This document shows, piece by piece, positions 8,101-16,652 of a stretch of 64,000 nt of DNA. The translations under genes were made by a program, and so were the position numbers. Position 1 is the stretch's first letter. Each line of letters begins with the position of its first letter. Under the pieces are notes generated by a model, which worked only from the letters and a program-made list of their open reading frames with translations, did not search any database and was not told where the DNA came from. Source of the DNA: Chitinophagaceae bacterium (GTDB lineage Bacteria; Bacteroidota; Bacteroidia; Chitinophagales; Chitinophagaceae); NCBI GenBank assembly GCA_023957155.1, contig JAMLHK010000016.1, forward strand, positions 18,394 through 82,393, given 5' to 3'.

Positions 8101-9945
8101 ATGAGAAGTCTCATCCTGATATTATCTGTGCTGTTCCTTCCTTTTATTTTCCAGAAAACCTATGCACAGTATGACACCACGTATTTAAAAAAATTATACG
8201 ACCGGGTACTTGATTTTAATAGTTCTAAATCGGACTCTGTTTTGTATTATGCCCGCTTTATAGAAGAACAGGCGAAAAAGCTTGGCTTTGATAAGGGTGC
8301 CGTGCTATCCTTAAGGCTTAAAGGAATACACCAGGAATTCAGGGAAGAATATGATTCCGCTATAAATTATTATTATCAGTCGTTAGAGCAGTCCAGGCTG
8401 TTAAAGACAAACGAATACGAATCTTCGGCCCTGGGTGATCTGGCGATGGCTTACAATAGTATTAATCAGCCTCAAAAAGCCAGGGATTTCTTTATCGAAG
8501 CATTACGGGTGTCCCGTGAGCGAAAGGAGATGATGTCCATTTTTACAAACGGTTCTAACCTGGGCGCTATTTACAACCGGTTAGGCTATCCTGATAGCGC
8601 GTTGCTTTTTCTTGAGCAGGCGGAGGAGGTAGCCAAAAAACACAACCTCTCCATAGACATCCATTCTTTATACAATAACATAGGGAATGCCTGGTTTCAC
8701 AAACAGGAATGGGATAAGGCGCTTCATTTCTTTAAGATCAATTATGATCATAATCTCAGCTATGGGGATGACGAAATGCTTTGGTACGACTGCCTGAATT
8801 TAGGGGATGTGTTTACTGAGAAAAAAGTCTTTGATTCGGCTCGTAAATATATTGACCGTTCTTTTGATTTGGCAAAATCACTCGGATCAAAACGTAAGGA
8901 AGCCGATACACACTTATTATACGCTAAATTTTTTGCTGCAAAAGGAGATTATAAATATGCGTACCGGCATGTTGAAAGCTGGCGTAATTTAGATACCGTT
9001 CTTGTTAGCCAGCATACCTTGCAAACCGTAGCCCGGCTCCAGGAAAAGTTTAACTTGAAGCAGCAGGAACAGCTGAATAGTATGCTGGGGCTTAAGATAG
9101 ATCGGCAAAGGTTGGAAAAGAGAAATATACTGTTGCTCGCATTGGGTATAGCGGCATTGGCTGTTTCAGCTTTTGTAAGCCTGTTGCTGATCAGGCGTAA
9201 AAATACGTTGCTGAAGAAGCAAAATGAGCTGATCCAAAAGCAAAACAATAAACTTGCGCAGTTAAATGCTGAAAAAAATTCCCTGATCAGCGTAGTGTCT
9301 CATGATCTGAACGGGCCTTTTACAAGTGTAAAAATGTGGAGCCAGATATTATTATCAGATGTTTCTAATTTAACAGCCGACCAGAAAAAAGCGTTGTACC
9401 GGATTCAGTCCTCAGCCGATAACGGGGAGCTTTTAATAAGAGATATTCTTTACATAGAAAAGGAAGAGATCAAACATCATGCATTGAACCTGGAAGAGCT
9501 GGATGTGAATGCTTTTTTAGAAGACGTTATTCAAATGTATAAGCTCCGGGCACAGCAGAAAGAGATCAGCATACATTATCAGCCGGGGGAAAAAAGCGTA
9601 TTGCTTATGAGTGACCGGCATATTGTAAGCCGTATATGTGAAAATTTGCTGAGTAATGCCATTAAGTTTACCCCTCGTGGAAGAAATGTATGGGTCAGCT
9701 TAGCGGATATGCCGGATAGCGTTCATATTAAAGTAGAAGATGAAGGAGTGGGGATAGTTGCAGAGGATATTCCCTATCTTTTTTCCAAATACCGGAAAAT
9801 ATCCTCAATGCCCACAGAAGGTGAGTATTCAACAGGGCTGGGGCTGTCTATTGTAAAAAGGTTGGTTGAAGAGCTTAATGGCAGTGTGAACTGTAAAAGT
9901 GAGCCCGGAAAGGGTAGCCTGTTTACGGTAATACTTCAAAAGTAG
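8101..9945 (+). CDS. TPR-containing membrane sensor histidine kinase
   Basis: The product is a sensor kinase of 614 residues. A signal peptide (LILSVLFLPFIFQKTYAQ) is followed by about 300 residues of tetratricopeptide-type helices, presumably periplasmic, one transmembrane helix at about 342-364 (ILLLALGIAALAVSAFVSLL), a coiled-coil linker and the kinase. H401 in VVSHDLNGPF is the phosphorylated histidine. The ATPase boxes are ENLLSNAIKF (N box, around 514), VEDEGVGI (G1) and GLGLSIVKRLVEEL (G2). No response regulator gene is adjacent, so this is an orphan kinase; the signal sensed is unknown. It converges with the ABC exporter gene, leaving only 58 bp between the stops. Confidence 0.92.
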   Translation: MRSLILILSVLFLPFIFQKTYAQYDTTYLKKLYDRVLDFNSSKSDSVLYYARFIEEQAKKLGFDKGAVLSLRLKGIHQEFREEYDSAINYYYQSLEQSRLLKTNEYESSALGDLAMAYNSINQPQKARDFFIEALRVSRERKEMMSIFTNGSNLGAIYNRLGYPDSALLFLEQAEEVAKKHNLSIDIHSLYNNIGNAWFHKQEWDKALHFFKINYDHNLSYGDDEMLWYDCLNLGDVFTEKKVFDSARKYIDRSFDLAKSLGSKRKEADTHLLYAKFFAAKGDYKYAYRHVESWRNLDTVLVSQHTLQTVARLQEKFNLKQQEQLNSMLGLKIDRQRLEKRNILLLALGIAALAVSAFVSLLLIRRKNTLLKKQNELIQKQNNKLAQLNAEKNSLISVVSHDLNGPFTSVKMWSQILLSDVSNLTADQKKALYRIQSSADNGELLIRDILYIEKEEIKHHALNLEELDVNAFLEDVIQMYKLRAQQKEISIHYQPGEKSVLLMSDRHIVSRICENLLSNAIKFTPRGRNVWVSLADMPDSVHIKVEDEGVGIVAEDIPYLFSKYRKISSMPTEGEYSTGLGLSIVKRLVEELNGSVNCKSEPGKGSLFTVILQK

Positions 9946-10003
9946 ACGGGGTTGGTATAGCCAGTTATCCCGTACCGGAATATGATTGGTGAATGTTAGC
10001 TTC

Positions 10004-11815
10004 TTAAGCGGTCTCGGCAGGTGTTTCCGAAGGATTGGGTAATATAGTTGTCTTTTTTCTTTCGCCGATTTGTTGCCGCCACATGGCATAATAAAGACCT
10101 TTTTCGGATAGTAAAGTTTCATGAGTTCCTTTTTCCACAATTTCTCCTTTTTCTAATACATATATGCTGTCGGCATGCATGATCGTAGAAAGCCGGTGGG
10201 CGATGAGGATAGTGATTTGGTTATGGCGGGAGGATACCTGTCTGATCGTTTCCGTAACTTCTTCTTCGGTTAATGAATCCAAAGCCGAGGTAGCTTCATC
10301 AAATATAAGCAGCCTGGGCTTTCGCAGTAATGCCCTGGCAATGGACAGCCGTTGTTTTTCGCCTCCAGATAATTTTAACCCTCCTTCTCCTATCATTGTT
10401 TCGATGCCTTTTTCTGCCCTGTTTAACAGTTCGGTACAAGCAGCTTTATTTAGGGCATCCAGCAGGTCGTCCTGATTTGCCGCAGGGTTTACAAAAAGCA
10501 GGTTTTCTTTAATGGTCCCGGAAAACAGCTGGGTGTCCTGTGTTACAAACCCGATCTGGTTGCGCAGGTCTTCATAGTTAATAGCGGTTTCATCTGTACC
10601 GTTGTATAATATTTTTCCTTCCTGCGGACGGTACAGTCCGACTAATAGCTTCATGAGTGTGGATTTTCCCGCTCCGGAAGGTCCTACAAAAGCAATGGTT
10701 TCTCCCTGTTTTGCGGTAAAGCTGATACCGGCTATCGCTTTTTGTCGGGCGCTTTGATGCCGGAATGCAACATTACTGAATTGAAGGGTATTGATTTCTC
10801 CCAGATGCACCGGATTTTCCGGCTGCTGTTCGGGTTTCTTTTGCATTAATGCTTTGAAATTCTGAAGCGAGGCTTCCGCCTCACGGTAGGAAAGGATAAT
10901 ATTTCCTATTTCCTGCAGGGGACCAAAAACAAAAAATGAAAAAATTTGCATCGTTACCAATTGCCCTGCATTCATCTTGTCTTTAAATATCAGCCACAAC
11001 AGCATAAACAAAATGACCTGGCGTAAGGTATTCACAAAGGTACCCTGGATAAAGCTGATGCTGCGTATTCGTTTCACCTTGGTGATCTCCAGTCCTAAAA
11101 TTTTATAGGTGTTGGTATTCAGGCGGGTTACTTCCTGCTGGGTTAGCCCCAGGCTTTTAACAAGCTCAATATTGCGCAGCGATTCAGTAGTAGCTCCTGC
11201 GAGTGCATTGGTTTGAGCAACTATATTTTTCTGGATGGCTTTTACTTTTTTACTTAACAGGTTGGTGATGATCACCAATAAAAAAATACCCCCGAAATAG
11301 ATGGGAGGGAGAGACCAGTGAATGCTGAATGCAAATGTGCCTACGAAAAAGATACCGATCATTACGGTAAAGAGCACATTCACTAAATACGACATGAATC
11401 TTTCCGTATCGGTTCTTACCTTTTGTAAGATGCTGAGTGTTTCACCGCTGCGCTGATCTTCAAATTCCTGGTAAGGAAGCTTCATGGCATGCTGTAGTCC
11501 ATCGGTAAATACTTTTGCTCCAAATTTCTGAATGACGATATTTAAAAAATAGTCCTGTAGATTTTTTGCAAAGCGGCTTACCATGGCAACGCCTATTGAG
11601 GCAAGCAATAGCCATACCACGCTGTTATAGGGTTTGAAGAAAAAGTCTGACTGGCTGTAATGCCCGCTATTTTGGGCGTAATCATTGGCCAGGTTTACTA
11701 AATTCCCAAAGATGATAGGGTCAAGAAGGGAGAAGCCGATATTCATGGCCGTTAAAAGCAGCACTAAGAATACCAGCCATTTAAACGGTTTCAGGTAGGT
11801 AATGAGAATTTTCAT
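10004..11815 (-). CDS. ABC exporter half-transporter (fused membrane and ATPase domains)
   Basis: A 603-residue type IV ABC exporter. About six transmembrane helices occupy the first 310 residues (starting LVFLVLLLTAMNIGFSLL), and the ATPase domain has Walker A GPSGAGKST (about 376), Q-loop GFVTQDTQLF, signature LSGGEKQR (about 480) and Walker B LLIFDEATSALD. There is no N-terminal C39 peptidase domain. It should act as a homodimer or with a partner to export lipid, peptide or drug substrates (MsbA/LmrA-like); the substrate cannot be told. A short open frame with a CxxC motif runs divergently from its start region (see findings). Confidence 0.9.
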   Translation of the reverse strand: MKILITYLKPFKWLVFLVLLLTAMNIGFSLLDPIIFGNLVNLANDYAQNSGHYSQSDFFFKPYNSVVWLLLASIGVAMVSRFAKNLQDYFLNIVIQKFGAKVFTDGLQHAMKLPYQEFEDQRSGETLSILQKVRTDTERFMSYLVNVLFTVMIGIFFVGTFAFSIHWSLPPIYFGGIFLLVIITNLLSKKVKAIQKNIVAQTNALAGATTESLRNIELVKSLGLTQQEVTRLNTNTYKILGLEITKVKRIRSISFIQGTFVNTLRQVILFMLLWLIFKDKMNAGQLVTMQIFSFFVFGPLQEIGNIILSYREAEASLQNFKALMQKKPEQQPENPVHLGEINTLQFSNVAFRHQSARQKAIAGISFTAKQGETIAFVGPSGAGKSTLMKLLVGLYRPQEGKILYNGTDETAINYEDLRNQIGFVTQDTQLFSGTIKENLLFVNPAANQDDLLDALNKAACTELLNRAEKGIETMIGEGGLKLSGGEKQRLSIARALLRKPRLLIFDEATSALDSLTEEEVTETIRQVSSRHNQITILIAHRLSTIMHADSIYVLEKGEIVEKGTHETLLSEKGLYYAMWRQQIGERKKTTILPNPSETPAETA

Positions 11816-11885
11816 ACTTAAAAGTAATAAGAGATTGCGACCGGAAAAGATTTATCCTATCAAAATATGTACAAGTTTTAATCAA

Positions 11886-11969
11886 ATGACAGGATGGCTG
11901 GGAAAAGTAAGCGACTGGTACGCAAGGATGCCGTGTGGTAAGTGTTATACATTAAAAACCTCCACCTGA
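11886..11969 (+). CDS. Possible 27-residue peptide ending in a terminator hairpin
   Basis: An ATG at 11886 opens a 27-codon frame ending in CGKCYTLKTST, with TGA at 11967-11969. It contains WLGKVSDWYARMPCGKC, rich in Trp, with one CxxC. The frame stays open upstream to an ATG at 11802 inside the ABC exporter start, giving 55 residues at most. The stop codon sits inside the terminator hairpin at 11959-11981, so the reading frame and a plus-strand transcript would end together. It is divergent from the ABC exporter gene. I do not recognise the peptide and no Bacteroidetes promoter is seen; it may be chance. Confidence is therefore low. Confidence 0.3.
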   Translation: MTGWLGKVSDWYARMPCGKCYTLKTST

Positions 11970-11990
11970 AACAGGTGGAGGAATTTTTTT
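11954..11990. terminator. Strong bidirectional terminator
   Basis: A perfect 10-bp stem CCTCCACCTG/CAGGTGGAGG (11959-11968 and 11972-11981) with a 3-nt loop has AAAAA on its left and AA plus seven T on its right, so it can stop transcription on either strand. On the minus strand it would end the transcript from the cystathionine beta-synthase gene after a 600-nt tail; on the plus strand it would end the short peptide frame. Confidence 0.85.
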
Positions 11991-12604
11991 AACAGCCTAC
12001 TAAGAATAGATGGGCTTCTTAGGATTGGACTTTGATGTGATAAACAATCAATACGATTAGGTTGTCCAGGGGCGTGATTTTCAGATTAGCGATATTGGAT
12101 TTGAATCGGGGTGGTTCTTCGGATAGCAGGTATTGGATTTTGATCTGGTTATTCCCTTTCACGGGAAGGTTTTTTTCTTAAGATAAAGGTTCCCTGGTTT
12201 TTCAATGGATTTGGGTTTCTATATACATAGGCTAATGATAAAACGAAAGTTGATTGACATTGGATTTCAGTATACTTTTTTCAAAGGATTTGGAATTCAA
12301 TTTTTTTAGGACGGTTTTCTGGATTTTATTGGACGGTTGAAGCATAGCTTCCTTATCAATCAACTTCAAAACAAAAATACTAACGAGTTATCCACCGTGC
12401 AAGAGCGGTTTTCCTCAATTTTTTGTTTATGTTTTTTACGGCATTGTGCGTAAAATAACCTGCGATCTCTTTCGTATAAATACGATATCCCGGCAGGTAT
12501 ATAGCAATAAATGAAGTAAAAAACAGGGGTTAGAAAATCCTGAAACAGGCTATGGTATTGAATAGTACACATATTTCCCCATTGTATCGGGAAGCAAGGG
12601 CATC
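11991..12604. other. Non-coding stretch with repeated TGGATTT motifs
   Basis: No convincing gene is present. A 68-codon open frame on the minus strand (12366-12572) matches no family I know. Between about 12021 and 12330 the motif TTGGATTT or a one-base variant recurs (12095, 12133, 12205, 12260, plus looser copies at about 12022, 12286 and 12320). The right half contains no recognisable element. Confidence 0.4.
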
Positions 12605-13966
12605 TTAATATAATGTAAGGGATTGTATTATATCGTATTTTGTTATAATGTGTAAATCTCCTGTTTCACTCCTGCTGAGTACGGCGCCGTTGTCTTTGTT
12701 GATCAATTTACCTAACCGTTCAACGGGCGTATCAATGGGTACTAAGGGATAGGCAGGCTCCAATATGGCTGATATGGGTTGGTTTATCATATCAGGGTAG
12801 CCAAACATTTTACTGAACATACCGTTTTCCGAAACGGATCCTTCGGGTACGCCATCTTTAATGACAGGAATATTTTCGATATCGAATTTTTTCATCAGCT
12901 CAAAAGCCTCTGCAACAGTTTGACCGGGGTTAAGGGTAACAAGGGGCCGGTTACCTCTGTTGCTGATAATATCCTTAATGGTTTTTACTTCAAGAAAACC
13001 TCTCTCGCGCATCCATTGATCGTTATATACCTTGCCTACATATCTGCTGCCATGATCATGAAGAATGCACACCACCAGGTCGTCTTTACGTAAACTATCC
13101 TTTAATTGCAATAGTCCCTGAAGGCAGCTGCCTGCACTATACCCGCAAAAAAGTCCTTCTTCTTTCGCCAGGCGGCGCGTCATTAAAGCGCCGTCTTTAT
13201 CCGTAACCTGCTCAAAATGATCTATCACCGTCATGTCGAAGTTTGCAGGAACAAAATCCTCTCCAAACCCTTCTGACAGGTAAGGATGTACTTCTTTCAT
13301 ATCAACTTCCCCGGTTTGGAAATATTTGGTAAGTAAAGATCCGTATGCGTCAATAGCCCATATTTTGATATCAGGATTTTTCTCTTTCAGGTATTGTGCC
13401 GTACCGGTGATGGTACCCCCCGTACCCGCCGTGCATACCAGGTGGGTGATCTTGCCATCCGTTTGTTTCCATATCTCAGGACCTGTCGTTTCGTAATGCG
13501 CAACCCGGTTGGCAAGATTGTCATACTGGTTGCATAAAAAAGCGTTGGGAATTTCTTTGGCTAATCTTTTAGCCACCGAGTAATAACTCCTGGGGTCATC
13601 GGGCTCTACATTGGTTGGACACACAATGACTTCTGCTCCTACAGCTTTTAAAATGTCAAATTTTTCTTTAGATTGCTTATCAGTAGAAGTAAAAATACAT
13701 CTGTATCCTTTTACAATTGCCGCAAGTGCCAGCCCCATACCGGTATTACCCGAGGTACATTCAATAATAGTTCCACCGGGCTTTAGTTTCCCTTCTTTCT
13801 CTGCCACTTCTATCATCTTCAGTGCCATCCTGTCCTTGATGGAATTGCCGGGATTAAAATATTCTACTTTTGCCGTCACCAGGCAGGGTAATCCCCGGGT
13901 TATTTTATTTAACCGGATCAGGGGGGTGTTGCCGATGGTTTCCAGTATGTTATTTTTTATATCCAT
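12605..13966 (-). CDS. cbs: Cystathionine beta-synthase-like PLP enzyme with CBS domain pair
   Basis: A fold-type II PLP enzyme. Residues 1 to about 320 match cysteine synthase/cystathionine beta-synthase: K44 in NPGNSIKDRM binds PLP, ECTSGNTGMGLALAA binds substrate, and GTGGTITGTAQYL holds the PLP phosphate. The last 120 residues are two CBS motifs (IENIPVIKDGVPEGSVS and GAVLSRSETGDLHIITKYDII), which in this family bind adenosyl ligands and regulate activity. Total length 453 and the domain order fit bacterial cystathionine beta-synthase, which joins serine and homocysteine; O-acetylserine sulfhydrylase activity is possible too. It is monocistronic, with a separate protease gene upstream on the same strand 120 bp away. 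Confidence 0.87.
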   Translation of the reverse strand: MDIKNNILETIGNTPLIRLNKITRGLPCLVTAKVEYFNPGNSIKDRMALKMIEVAEKEGKLKPGGTIIECTSGNTGMGLALAAIVKGYRCIFTSTDKQSKEKFDILKAVGAEVIVCPTNVEPDDPRSYYSVAKRLAKEIPNAFLCNQYDNLANRVAHYETTGPEIWKQTDGKITHLVCTAGTGGTITGTAQYLKEKNPDIKIWAIDAYGSLLTKYFQTGEVDMKEVHPYLSEGFGEDFVPANFDMTVIDHFEQVTDKDGALMTRRLAKEEGLFCGYSAGSCLQGLLQLKDSLRKDDLVVCILHDHGSRYVGKVYNDQWMRERGFLEVKTIKDIISNRGNRPLVTLNPGQTVAEAFELMKKFDIENIPVIKDGVPEGSVSENGMFSKMFGYPDMINQPISAILEPAYPLVPIDTPVERLGKLINKDNGAVLSRSETGDLHIITKYDIIQSLTLY

Positions 13967-14086
13967 GCTATAAGAATTTGAAAATATCGAAATGTAGAAA
14001 TGAGAAGTGTTAAGTTAATCGTAAATCGGGTGCCGGTTTCTGCCACAGGCGATTTTTACTCGTGGTAACCGGTGGTTCCTGAACTT

Positions 14087-15679
14087 CTATTTTTCCAATA
14101 CTTCCAGTGCTTTTATGATCATGGGATCGTTCGTATTATTTACTTCGTAATATCCTTCATTCCTCCAGAGCTGGCGTGCAAACAAGCTCTTTAGTCGCCG
14201 GGATATAAACTGCCTGTCTGCTGCACTAACGGAATTGAGCCGGACGCTGTCTTCTAAAGCAAACGAAGAAAACGCTTCCCAGATGTTGTTGTTAATGCTG
14301 AACGTTTTTTCAAAACCGGCAGGATCTTCGAATTGCTTAAAGTCATCCAGGTTATTTATATAATACCGGGATACAAAATTACCCATGGTGTTTTTAGCGT
14401 ACAACCGGGTTATGGTATGATGATATCCTGTTGTATCTATAGCCACAAAAATATCTGGTGTTATCCCACCCCCGCCATATACTAATTTGCCATTGGGCGT
14501 ATGATATGCAGTTCCGGTTGTAATGATATTGCTGTCGGCTTTCAGCATTGCACCGTTATGATAGCGGTCATAAAGCTCTTCGTTATAGCTTTCTATGCCC
14601 TTGTCGTAGGGTTTTTGAATAGACCGGCCCAGCGGTGTATAGTAACGGGCTATCGTTAACCGCAGGGCAGACCCGTCATTCAGGTTATACTGTTCCTGTA
14701 CCAGTCCTTTTCCAAAAGTTCGCCGGCCAAGTACTACGGCCCTGTCCCAATCCTGTAAGGCCCCTGTAAGTACTTCACTGGCAGAGGCAGAGCTTTCATC
14801 CACCAGGATAATTAAATCTCCTTTTTCAAAAATACCCTCTCGTCTTGCGCGGTATTCCTGTTTTTTTATATGGTTACCCTGTGTGTATACGATGAGCTTA
14901 TCAGCATCTAAAAATTCATCCGCTATTTCTACGGATTCCTGTAAAATACCACCGCCGTTACCTCTCAGATCGAGGATCAGCTTTTGAACACCGTCTTCCT
15001 TCAGCTTTTGCATGGCTTCCATAAACTCTTCATAGGTGGTTTCTGAAAATTTATTAAGACGGATATAGCCGGTTGCAGGAGCGATCATATACCCGGCATC
15101 TAAAGAATAAAGCGGGATGATATCACGTGTAATACTGATCTTTTTTATTTCTCCGTTCCGGAGTAAAGTGGCCTGTACCGTTGATCCGCGCAGGCCGCGC
15201 AACAACTGTTTTACCTGGCTGGCATCTATCTGGCGGCCGGTTACGGTAGAATCGTTTATGGCCAGGAATTTGTCGCCCGGCAATACTCCTGCTTTTGCCG
15301 ATGGACCGCCTTTCAGTACGGTGATTACATGAATGGTATCGTTAAAAATATTAAATTCAATACCGATCCCTTCAAATTTACCTGCCAGGTCTTCATTTAT
15401 TTCTTTTAAATCACTGGAAGGAATATAGATGGAATGTGGGTCCAGGTGGCCTAATATCTCCTCAATAGCGGCATAGGTAAGCGTATCGGTTGTAACCGGA
15501 TCTACATATCTCTTTGAAATCAGATCAAGTACCTCCTGTAAAGTTCCCTTTCGTTCGGGAGAGAAGAAACGGGTGGAAACCGGCATCTTTTCTTTCATCT
15601 TGTATCCTAAAAACATTCCGGCAATCATTACTATAGAAAAGATCAGCGGCAGCCAGAGCTTTAATTTATTATTACCCAT
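14087..15679 (-). CDS. S41 family C-terminal processing peptidase (CtpA/Tsp type)
   Basis: A membrane-anchored periplasmic protease of 530 residues. One N-terminal transmembrane helix (LWLPLIFSIVMIAGMFLGY) is followed by a PDZ domain (GIGIEFNIFNDTIHVITVLKGG at about 104-125, GDKFLAINDSTV) and the peptidase core. By alignment to Tsp the catalytic serine is S299 in DESSASASE, with D310 and K324 in TFGKGLVQ; the 25-residue S-K spacing matches. The segment LILDLRGNGGG is also typical. Such proteases trim C-termini of envelope proteins. It is divergent from the amino-sugar kinase gene (67 bp between starts). Confidence 0.92.
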   Translation of the reverse strand: MGNNKLKLWLPLIFSIVMIAGMFLGYKMKEKMPVSTRFFSPERKGTLQEVLDLISKRYVDPVTTDTLTYAAIEEILGHLDPHSIYIPSSDLKEINEDLAGKFEGIGIEFNIFNDTIHVITVLKGGPSAKAGVLPGDKFLAINDSTVTGRQIDASQVKQLLRGLRGSTVQATLLRNGEIKKISITRDIIPLYSLDAGYMIAPATGYIRLNKFSETTYEEFMEAMQKLKEDGVQKLILDLRGNGGGILQESVEIADEFLDADKLIVYTQGNHIKKQEYRARREGIFEKGDLIILVDESSASASEVLTGALQDWDRAVVLGRRTFGKGLVQEQYNLNDGSALRLTIARYYTPLGRSIQKPYDKGIESYNEELYDRYHNGAMLKADSNIITTGTAYHTPNGKLVYGGGGITPDIFVAIDTTGYHHTITRLYAKNTMGNFVSRYYINNLDDFKQFEDPAGFEKTFSINNNIWEAFSSFALEDSVRLNSVSAADRQFISRRLKSLFARQLWRNEGYYEVNNTNDPMIIKALEVLEK

Positions 15680-15715
15680 CAGTCTGTATTTGTATATTAT
15701 CTTTGACTTTCAGAG

Positions 15716-15734
15716 CACGAATTTCACGAATTAA
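15716..15734. repeat. Copy of a dispersed CACGAAT-type motif
   Basis: CACGAATTTCACGAATTAA lies between the divergent protease and kinase genes. A related arrangement, CCACGAATGCACGAAT, occurs at 38225 within an inverted repeat. Two copies in unrelated intergenic sites suggest a dispersed element. Confidence 0.45.
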
Positions 15735-15746
15735 GTTCAATTAATA

Positions 15747-16592
15747 ATGTCATCTGTAAAATTGATAGCCGACAGCGGAGCCACCAAGGCGGAGTGGTGT
15801 TTATTGCAGGGCAAAAAAAACAAAACTATTTTTACCCAGGGCATCAGCCCTTATTTTTTCGATACCGCCCAGATTACGGAAATATTGGAGAAAGAGCTGC
15901 TGCCTTCTCTTAAAGGGATAAAAGTTGATGAGGTGTATTATTATGGAACAGGATGTATTAATCCCAATAATAACCTTATCGTAAGACGGTCGGTAAAGCA
16001 TGTTTTTAAAGAGGTAACCACGGTTGAAGTCACTCACGATGTAATGGCGGCAGCCAGGGCATTGTATGGTAAAGATAAAGGAGTGGCCTGCATCCTGGGA
16101 ACCGGGTCCAGTTCCTGCTACTATAACGGCAAAAAAATAGCCGTTAATAAACCCGGGTTGGGCTATGTGCTGGGCGATGAAGGCAGCGGTGCCTACCTGG
16201 GAAAAAAAGTGTTGCAGTATTATTTGTACAATACATTTGATGAAGAGCTGATGGGCCGGTTTGATCATAAGTACCATATCAGTGGTACGGAGATATTGGA
16301 GCAGGTATATAAGAAACCCCTGGCTAACCGTTACCTGGCTTCTTTTACTCCTTTTTTATCTGAAAACAGGGGGCATTATATGATTGAAAATATTATTGAG
16401 GATGGTCTGAACGATTTTTTCTTTCATCATATATGCAAATTCAAAGAAAGCTGGACCATGCCGGTTAGCTTTGTTGGAGGGATTTCCTATCATTTCCGGG
16501 ATGTGATAAAAGACCTCTGCCGGTCGTATGAATTTACTCCCGGGAAAATATTAAAAAATCCCATGGAAGGCCTGGTTGCCTTTCATCAATAG
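15747..16592 (+). CDS. BadF/BadG-type sugar kinase, probable MurNAc/GlcNAc kinase
   Basis: An ATP-dependent amino-sugar kinase of the BadF/BadG/BcrA family, 281 residues. The phosphate-1 loop is DSGATKAEWCLL at 9-20, phosphate-2 is ACILGTGSSSCYY, and LGDEGSGAYLG is the family motif. The gene is followed 60 bp later by murQ. In Tannerella forsythia a kinase of this family (MurK) phosphorylates N-acetylmuramic acid beside murQ, so the same role is inferred here: cytoplasmic phosphorylation of MurNAc, possibly also GlcNAc, recovered from peptidoglycan. Assignment to MurNAc rather than GlcNAc rests on the neighbour, not on a residue I can name. Confidence 0.85.
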   Translation: MSSVKLIADSGATKAEWCLLQGKKNKTIFTQGISPYFFDTAQITEILEKELLPSLKGIKVDEVYYYGTGCINPNNNLIVRRSVKHVFKEVTTVEVTHDVMAAARALYGKDKGVACILGTGSSSCYYNGKKIAVNKPGLGYVLGDEGSGAYLGKKVLQYYLYNTFDEELMGRFDHKYHISGTEILEQVYKKPLANRYLASFTPFLSENRGHYMIENIIEDGLNDFFFHHICKFKESWTMPVSFVGGISYHFRDVIKDLCRSYEFTPGKILKNPMEGLVAFHQ

Positions 16593-16652
16593 TGATAGGA
16601 GAAAAAATAAATTCGGGGTTTAACGATACATATTGTTGCAATATCAATCCTT

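Noticed and set aside
12366-12572. 68-codon minus-strand open frame after the cystathionine beta-synthase gene
   Set aside because: No homologous pattern and A/T-rich chance frame; kept only as part of the non-coding description.
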